Origin: Bacteroidota bacterium
GTDB lineage: Bacteria > Bacteroidota > Bacteroidia > Bacteroidales > B18-G4
Direction of reading: 5' to 3'
Assembly (NCBI GenBank): GCA_030635045.1
Contig: DAOVZP010000028.1
Span: forward strand, 1 to 10,144
DNA length: 10,144 bases
Below, piece by piece: positions 6,655 through 10,144 of this stretch. Made by a program: the position numbers and the translations under genes. The notes under the pieces are model-generated. The model was given only the letters and a program-made list of their open reading frames with translations. It searched no databases and was not told the origin of the DNA. Position 1 is the first letter of the stretch, and every line of letters starts with the position of its first letter.

Positions 6655-7554
6655 CTATCTGCTGATCACAAATTGTCCGGAACTCATTTTTTTATTTTTC
6701 TCAAAGACGGCAAAATAATAGTTGCCCGATGCTAAACCACTTACATCCATTTGATGAGCAGCCCCGTTAATGGCTGTACTGTAAACCAGCTGTCCGTCGT
6801 TACTGAATACTCTAATATCGCCATTTAATTCTTTTTCAAAAGAAATTGAAAGTTTTTCATTGGCCGGGTTAGGGAAAATATTTGCTTTAACAAGTTTTTC
6901 GATATCATTTATTCCCGCTTCATATTCAAAGGCAAGGTTATCGATATACATCGATCCGTCCGCTTTTGGAGCAGCCATATTTGATGATACAACAATGATA
7001 TTCATGGTGTCCGGATTATCTTCTGTGTTAAACACAATAGGAATGGAAAAATTCGTCCATGTGTCAACGGTGCCGGGAAAAGTCGTTACTCCCGCTGCGA
7101 TAGTATCTCTTACTCCATTTGTAGAATCATATTTGGTAAACTGGACTATAACCATGCCGAAATCATCTTCTGCCGGATAGGATTTATAGCTTCCGGTCAG
7201 GGCCAGCGGCCGGTCGGTAAATGGAATTCCTCCCTCAACCCAGGCGGTAGCAGTGATAAAATTGATTACAAATTCTCCAAGTGTAATAAGGCCCGGGATA
7301 ATATATGCAATAGTATCTCTTGTTTCAAGGAAAACAGAAGAATCACCATGGGCAACATCTGCTGAAGGATAAACAGTTAATATGTTAAGAGTTCCCGCAG
7401 TAACTGAATTGGGGTTGGCCCACCCAATAGGGCTCTGAAACTCTAAAATATGGGTTTCCCATTCTTCAAAATCACCGTTTGGCACTGGTTGCTGCCCCAC
7501 CATTGAGGCGACAATAAATACTGAAAGGATTACAAAAAGTAAAGAGTTTTTCAT
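6655..7554 (-). CDS. T9SS-sorted secreted protein with a PCMD-like beta-sandwich domain
   Basis: The 299-residue protein has a signal peptide (MKNSLLFVILSVFIVASMVG, cleavage before Q21). A single globular domain spans about 24-212. It starts PNGDFEEW, contains a GWANPNS motif and DRPLALTGSYKSYP (115-127), and ends SMYIDNLAFEYE. The C-terminal 73 residues are a type IX secretion type-A sorting domain: FPNPANEKL (227-235), DGQLVYS (253-259), and MDVSGLASGNYYF near 269-281. The protein is thus expected to cross the outer membrane and be released or anchored at the surface. The central domain matches the C-terminal domain of the lipoprotein encoded 19 nt downstream. The gene leads the leftward cluster and has a good -7 box about 37 nt upstream. 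The function of the domain is not established here. Confidence 0.85.
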   Translation of the reverse strand: MKNSLLFVILSVFIVASMVGQQPVPNGDFEEWETHILEFQSPIGWANPNSVTAGTLNILTVYPSADVAHGDSSVFLETRDTIAYIIPGLITLGEFVINFITATAWVEGGIPFTDRPLALTGSYKSYPAEDDFGMVIVQFTKYDSTNGVRDTIAAGVTTFPGTVDTWTNFSIPIVFNTEDNPDTMNIIVVSSNMAAPKADGSMYIDNLAFEYEAGINDIEKLVKANIFPNPANEKLSISFEKELNGDIRVFSNDGQLVYSTAINGAAHQMDVSGLASGNYYFAVFEKNKKMSSGQFVISR

Positions 7555-7590
7555 ATTGTTATGTTTGTTAGTTAATCAATGTATTGGCGT

Positions 7591-7598
7591 CAAAGATA
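7591..7598 (-). promoter_or_regulatory. Candidate -7 box for the leftward envelope cluster
   Basis: The minus strand reads TATCTTTG, an exact TAnnTTTG match, about 37 nt upstream of the ATG at 7554. This would give a leader of roughly 30 nt. A TTTG at 7631-7628 is 29 nt further upstream, longer than the usual 17-23 nt spacing, so the -33 element is not convincing. Confidence 0.4.
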
Positions 7599-7705
7599 AA
7601 AAATATTATTTCGCTTTAATTATAAATCAAATGTCTGAATATGCAAAAAAAGTAAAAAACGGGTTTAAGGAGACGGCCATTCAATATAGTTATCCGCTTG
7701 TTGAT

Positions 7706-7735
7706 GTTAACAATTATTAACTTTACTTAAGTTAA
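7706..7735. promoter_or_regulatory. Nested TTAAC/GTTAA inverted repeats in a divergent spacer
   Basis: The 245-bp AT-rich spacer between the two divergent envelope genes (7555-7799) contains clustered inverted repeats. GTTAA at 7706-7710 faces TTAAC at 7717-7721, and TTAACTT at 7717-7723 faces AAGTTAA at 7729-7735. Such spacing could serve a dimeric regulator controlling both directions, but in DNA this AT-rich it may be chance. No clear TAnnTTTG box was found for the rightward gene; the nearest is TAAAATTG at 7764-7771, with one mismatch. No small ORF or RNA gene was recognised in the spacer. Confidence 0.25.
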
Positions 7736-7799
7736 TTTAAATGATTTGCGTGCACTTTAATCCTAAAATTGGGAACGGATTACGCTTTATTAATATATC

Positions 7800-8423
7800 T
7801 TGAAAAATCTGATCGCCATATTTTTTGTGCTTTTGGGGGCCGGCAAGCTTTCAGCACAGGAGGCCGTGCCTGACAGTCTGTATTTTTTTTCAGGATATAC
7901 CGTTAGTGCCATTGACAGCAGTGCTATTCCCAATTCCCATATAATTAACCTGAGCAAGGGAGCCGGAACAGTTTCTTCTGTTGATGGAAGCTTTGCCTTA
8001 AGAGTGAGAGACATGGATACGCTGAAATTCAGTTGTGTTGGGTTTCATGACTATTTTCTGTATATCAATTCCTCCTTACTGCGTCCTGATTTGATCATCA
8101 CCCTTAAGCGTGATACCATATTAATGGATGAACTGCGTGTTTCGCCACTTCCACCCAGGCGCTTCTTTAGATATGTATTTCTTGAAACCCGCATACCAAA
8201 AAAAGAAGAACCGGATCTCAACCTGCAGTTAATGCTGGGGAGAGACCCGGCCAAGGTACCCGAAACCGGCATTCGGTTCACAGGCCCGGTACAATTGCTC
8301 TATAACGCCTTTAACAAAAAAGCACGGCTGGACCGGAAACTCAGGAAAAACAGAGAAAAGTATTCAAAATACCTGGAGGCGGAGGTGGGGGATAGTTTGG
8401 TGTTTCCAAGGAAAGTTGAATAG
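7800..8423 (+). CDS. Small secreted protein with a carboxypeptidase-regulatory-like domain (TTG start)
   Basis: The 207-residue frame can only begin at TTG 7800 to keep its export signal: an in-frame TAA stops the frame at 7791-7793 and no ATG occurs until residue 72. The first 20 residues (MKNLIAIFFVLLGAGKLSAQ) form a clear signal peptide. Residues about 30-104 resemble the CarboxypepD_reg-like beta-sandwich (SGYTVSAIDSSAIPNSHI, VDGSF, LKFSCVGF, LIITLKRDTILMDELRV), as seen in the N-terminal parts of TonB-dependent receptors. The rest (105-207) is basic and helical, with GPVQLLYNAFNKKARLDRKL near 162-181. This matches a stand-alone Bacteroidota periplasmic or envelope family of unknown role. 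The TAG stop at 8421-8423 overlaps the first 9-bp repeat unit downstream, so the last residues may have changed when that array arrived. It converges on the four-helix-bundle gene and comF. Confidence 0.75.
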   Translation: MKNLIAIFFVLLGAGKLSAQEAVPDSLYFFSGYTVSAIDSSAIPNSHIINLSKGAGTVSSVDGSFALRVRDMDTLKFSCVGFHDYFLYINSSLLRPDLIITLKRDTILMDELRVSPLPPRRFFRYVFLETRIPKKEEPDLNLQLMLGRDPAKVPETGIRFTGPVQLLYNAFNKKARLDRKLRKNREKYSKYLEAEVGDSLVFPRKVE

Positions 8424-8457
8424 TACTTGGAATACTTGAAGTACTTGGAGTACTTGG
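8422..8457 (+). repeat. Left array: four 9-bp AGTACTTGG units
   Basis: Four contiguous 9-bp units are present. Units 1, 3 and 4 read AGTACTTGG and unit 2 reads AATACTTGA. AGTTGGTGG at 8458-8466 may be a decayed fifth unit. Most units contain the palindrome AGTACT. The array is the inverted partner of the one at 8861-8896 on the far side of the four-helix-bundle gene, and it begins within the stop codon of the gene at 7800. Confidence 0.9.
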
Positions 8458-8477
8458 AGTTGGTGGTTAATTATGCC

Positions 8478-8846
8478 TCATGATCTCATTTTGCTAATTA
8501 TGGAAGTGAATATGGCAAATAGCTCTTTTGCTTCTTTCAGGATATTCTTACCTGGCTCCGGATGATTATTATGAATTTCTATTACTAATTCAAGCCAATA
8601 TATAGTTTCATTTGTTTCGGACTGACATATTTTAATACGATTAATAAAATCAGCTTTGCTTCGTGATGTGTTTGCCTCCCTATAATTAGCCCCAATGCTT
8701 GTGCCTGATTTAACAAGTTGATTTTTAATTACTCTATACTCAATTGTATTGGGTAAAGAAGATGAAAGTCTTATTATCTTTATTGCAAATTTCTTTGTCC
8801 TGGTTTCCAGGTAAATACCAAACTCCTTATTATTCATAACATCCAT
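8478..8846 (-). CDS. Four helix bundle protein, S23 / 23S rRNA intervening-sequence protein family
   Basis: The 122-residue protein is all-helical and fits the usual 115-125-residue length of the family. The N-terminal helix carries FGIYLETRTKKFAIKIIRLS. The conserved centre is VKSGTSIGANYREANTSRSKADF at 45-67, followed by I-K-I-C-Q-S-E-T-N-E-T-I-Y-W-L-E-L-V at 71-88, the diagnostic S-x-S-I-x-A-N-Y-x-E-A and E-x-x-E-x-x-x-W-L-E pattern. The end, KELFAIFTSIISKMRS, is also typical. Start is ATG 8846; the in-frame ATG at 8837 (MNNKEF) is equally plausible. No Shine-Dalgarno is seen. The family folds like the Avd accessory protein of diversity-generating retroelements, and some members are encoded within 23S rRNA; a molecular function is not established. 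The gene is more AT-rich than its neighbours. It is oriented like comF, 55 nt downstream of it, so comF read-through could express it. Confidence 0.92.
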   Translation of the reverse strand: MDVMNNKEFGIYLETRTKKFAIKIIRLSSSLPNTIEYRVIKNQLVKSGTSIGANYREANTSRSKADFINRIKICQSETNETIYWLELVIEIHNNHPEPGKNILKEAKELFAIFTSIISKMRS

Positions 8847-8860
8847 TTAATAAATTAACT

Positions 8861-8896
8861 TCAAGTATTTCAAGTACTTCAAGTACTCTAAGTACT
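8861..8896 (-). repeat. Right array: four 9-bp CCAAGTACT-type units, inverted relative to the left array
   Basis: Four contiguous 9-bp units occur on the plus strand: TCAAGTATT, then TCAAGTACT twice, then CTAAGTACT. Read on the minus strand they become AGTACTTGA/AGTACTTAG types, matching the left array. TAATACTAC (8897-8905) may be a degraded fifth unit reaching the comF stop codon. The array lies between comF and the four-helix-bundle gene, 15 nt before the latter's start. Confidence 0.9.
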
Positions 8897-8901
8897 TAAT
8901 A

Positions 8902-9594
8902 CTACAATGATCTAGTGTATGCTACTGCCGCTACACTCAGTTTCACCCCCTCCACCTGCAGCAAACATTGGGCACAAGCCTCAATGGTTGCACCGGTTGT
9001 GATCACATCATCCACAAGTAGTATGTGTTTGTTTTTTAACAGGCTTTCATCTTTTATGGAGAAAATACTTTCGACATTCTGCCATCGCTCATATTTCGAT
9101 TTTCGTGTTTGTGTGCCTGAAGAAGTCTTTCTGTGAAGGATGGAGGTATTAACCTTTGCCCCAATTTTATCTGCGATGCCATTGGCAATGATCTCGCTTT
9201 GGTTAAATCCTCTTTTCTTTTGTTTTTTCGGGTGGAGGGGTACCGGAATAATAAATGCGATGTCTTCACATAGATTATTTTTGGCAATTTCAGCCCCGAC
9301 CTCTGCTCCGAGGAAAATCCCTATCTCTTTAAACCCCCTGTATTTAAAACTATGAATAAGCTGCTGTATGGCGTTTCCCTTGTTATATAGAAATCCGGTG
9401 ATCACCATCTTCAGCGGAACCCGCCCCCAGAAAACCTGTGCAGCAGGGTTGTCACGATCATTGGCAAAGCGGGCCCTGGGCAGATGGTGCTTGCATTTCA
9501 TGCATACAATATGCTCATTCCTGAACAGGCTTTTTCCGCATATCTGGCATACGTTTGGATAAATCAGTGAAAGGAAATCAATTATGAGTTTCAT
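8902..9594 (-). CDS. comF: ComF-family phosphoribosyltransferase-like protein
   Basis: The 230-residue protein has the standard ComF/GntX layout. An N-terminal zinc-ribbon has two CxxC pairs at C16/C19 and C31/C34. A phosphoribosyltransferase type I domain follows, with IPVPLHPKKQKKRGFNQSE (116-134) and the PRPP-binding loop ILLVDDVITTGAT (191-203). Homologues act in the cytoplasm in DNA uptake during natural transformation (ComFC), but the family is also widespread in species not known to be competent, so the role here is uncertain. The ATG at 9594 fits the family start (MKLIIDFLSLIYPNVCQICG). The gene is divergent from the ABC-transporter gene. Its stop codon lies 5 nt beyond the right repeat array of the candidate cassette; the coding sequence itself appears intact. 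Confidence 0.93.
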   Translation of the reverse strand: MKLIIDFLSLIYPNVCQICGKSLFRNEHIVCMKCKHHLPRARFANDRDNPAAQVFWGRVPLKMVITGFLYNKGNAIQQLIHSFKYRGFKEIGIFLGAEVGAEIAKNNLCEDIAFIIPVPLHPKKQKKRGFNQSEIIANGIADKIGAKVNTSILHRKTSSGTQTRKSKYERWQNVESIFSIKDESLLKNKHILLVDDVITTGATIEACAQCLLQVEGVKLSVAAVAYTRSL

Positions 9595-9627
9595 ACATCA
9601 TGGTCTTTATAACTTAATACCCTTTTC

Positions 9628-9659
9628 TTGATTTTGTTCCTTTTAAAAAACTAATTTTG
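9628..9659 (+). promoter_or_regulatory. Candidate Bacteroidota promoter for the ABC-transporter gene
   Basis: TTG at 9628-9630 and TAATTTTG at 9652-9659 are separated by 21 nt. This matches the -33 TTG / -7 TAnnTTTG pattern known from Bacteroides and Flavobacterium. Transcription would start about 15 nt before the ATG at 9679. It is the best-formed promoter candidate in the window, though such short motifs also arise by chance in AT-rich spacers. Confidence 0.45.
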
Positions 9660-9678
9660 AGTATTATTATCCTGTATT

Positions 9679-10144
9679 ATGTCCGATAATCCCCTTATCA
9701 GCATTCAAAATCTTTCCGTAGAGTTTAAAACGGAGGCAGGTATTATCAGGGCTGTTAACGATATCAGTTTTTCTGTAGATAAAGGCATTACAAGCAGTAT
9801 TGTGGGTGAGTCGGGGTCAGGTAAATCTGTTACTGCTTTGTCGGTGATGGGGTTGATCTCATCCCCTCCCGGCATGGTCACTGATGGAAAAATCTTTTTT
9901 CATACTCATACCGGGCAACAGGACCTGCTTCAGCTTCCGGAGAATAAGATGCGCCGGCTAAGAGGTAATGAGATCGGTATGATATTTCAGGAACCCATGA
10001 CCTCTCTTAATCCCGTTTTTACATGTGGAAACCAGATCACAGAAGTTATCCGGCAGCATAATGATGTTTCCCGAAAAACAGCAAAGGAGCTGTGTCTTGA
10101 TCTGTTCAGAGAAGTTAAATTGCCGCGCCCTGATGAAGTTCTCC
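9679..10144 (+). CDS. Peptide-type ABC transporter ATP-binding protein (OppD/DppD-like), 5' part
   Basis: The frame starts with ATG at 9679 and stays open to the right edge, giving 155 residues. The Walker A motif GESGSGKS is at residues 43-50, and the Q-loop MIFQEPMTSLNPV is at 101-113 with Gln 104. The SLNP extension after the Q-loop is characteristic of the oligopeptide/dipeptide/nickel transporter ATPase family. The signature motif, Walker B and H-loop lie beyond the window. In Bacteroidota this family is often a double-ATPase fusion (DppD-DppF), which cannot be decided here. The residue after the beta-strand Gly in VDKGITSSIVGES is Ile instead of the common Glu, a minor change. The gene is divergent from comF, with a good candidate promoter upstream. 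Confidence 0.93.
   Translation, partial: MSDNPLISIQNLSVEFKTEAGIIRAVNDISFSVDKGITSSIVGESGSGKSVTALSVMGLISSPPGMVTDGKIFFHTHTGQQDLLQLPENKMRRLRGNEIGMIFQEPMTSLNPVFTCGNQITEVIRQHNDVSRKTAKELCLDLFREVKLPRPDEVL

Larger units (their letters stand above)
8422..8896. mobile_element. Candidate IVS-like cassette: four-helix-bundle gene between inverted repeat arrays
   Basis: A 475-bp insert lies between the stop codons of two convergent genes. It consists of two 36-nt arrays of 9-bp units in inverted orientation enclosing a single S23/IVP-type gene. Aligning the left array with the reverse complement of the right gives 31 of 36 matches, so either strand's transcript could form a long stem with the ORF in the loop. 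Intervening sequences in 23S rRNA have the same plan: a terminal stem around a four-helix-bundle ORF. No rRNA flanks this one, and no transposase, recombinase or target-site duplication is visible. Calling it mobile is inference from symmetry, base composition and family. Alternatives are a bidirectional terminator plus an unrelated gene, or protein-binding iterons. Confidence 0.45.

Noticed and set aside
8478..8846. The four-helix-bundle gene as the Avd component of a diversity-generating retroelement
   Set aside because: There is no reverse transcriptase, template repeat or variable repeat in the window. The neighbours are comF and a secreted protein gene.
8422..8896. The repeated units could be a CRISPR array
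   Set aside because: Units are 9 bp, directly abutting, with no spacers, and the two arrays are in opposite orientation around a gene. No cas genes are present.
8400..8910. A true 23S rRNA intervening sequence
   Set aside because: The flanking DNA codes for proteins on both sides, and no rRNA sequence is recognisable.
9054..9562. Several 60-80-codon open frames within comF
   Set aside because: All overlap the well-conserved comF coding sequence in other frames and none shows family motifs.

Overview
The window looks like chromosomal DNA from a member of the Bacteroidota (Bacteroidetes), probably an uncultured Bacteroidales/Marinilabiliales-like organism. The evidence is a type IX secretion C-terminal sorting domain, a lamin-tail/CHU_C-like secreted protein, a PorT-type outer-membrane beta-barrel, and a lipoprotein whose Cys is followed by Lys and acidic residues. 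Start codons lack Shine-Dalgarno sequences, and TAnnTTTG-like -7 boxes lie upstream of several genes. The lineage call is inference from gene families; no rRNA is present.

Layout. Positions 1-49 hold the first codons of a leftward gene that resembles a Bacteroidota DNA-binding regulator. An AT-rich spacer with an imperfect palindrome follows. A leftward two-gene unit, asd then ribF (2130 to 202, 3 nt apart), supplies aspartate-semialdehyde dehydrogenase and the bifunctional flavokinase/FAD synthetase. Divergent from it is a large rightward gene (2213-4816) for a secreted multidomain protein with two lamin-tail domains and a C-terminal FlgD/CHU_C-like Ig domain. Converging on it is a leftward cell-envelope cluster (7554 to 4880): a T9SS-sorted protein, a lipoprotein that shares its central domain, and an outer-membrane beta-barrel protein. 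A divergent spacer separates this cluster from a small rightward secreted protein with a carboxypeptidase-regulatory-like domain (7800-8423, TTG start). Leftward comF (9594-8902) converges on that gene. The window ends in the 5' part of a rightward peptide-type ABC transporter ATPase gene.

The most unusual object is the insert between the convergent 3' ends of the 7800-8423 gene and comF. It is a 122-codon four-helix-bundle gene of the S23/23S-rRNA intervening-sequence-protein family. Each side carries an array of four 9-bp units (consensus AGTACTTGG / CCAAGTACT), and the two arrays are in inverted orientation. The arms are complementary over 36 nt with five mismatches, so a transcript could fold into a long stem with the ORF in the loop. 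That is the layout of rRNA intervening sequences, but here it sits in an ordinary intergenic site. The gene is visibly more AT-rich than its neighbours. I read it as a candidate IVS-like mobile cassette.

Everything else looks like standard chromosomal housekeeping and envelope genes. No tRNA, rRNA, CRISPR array, transposase or phage gene was seen.
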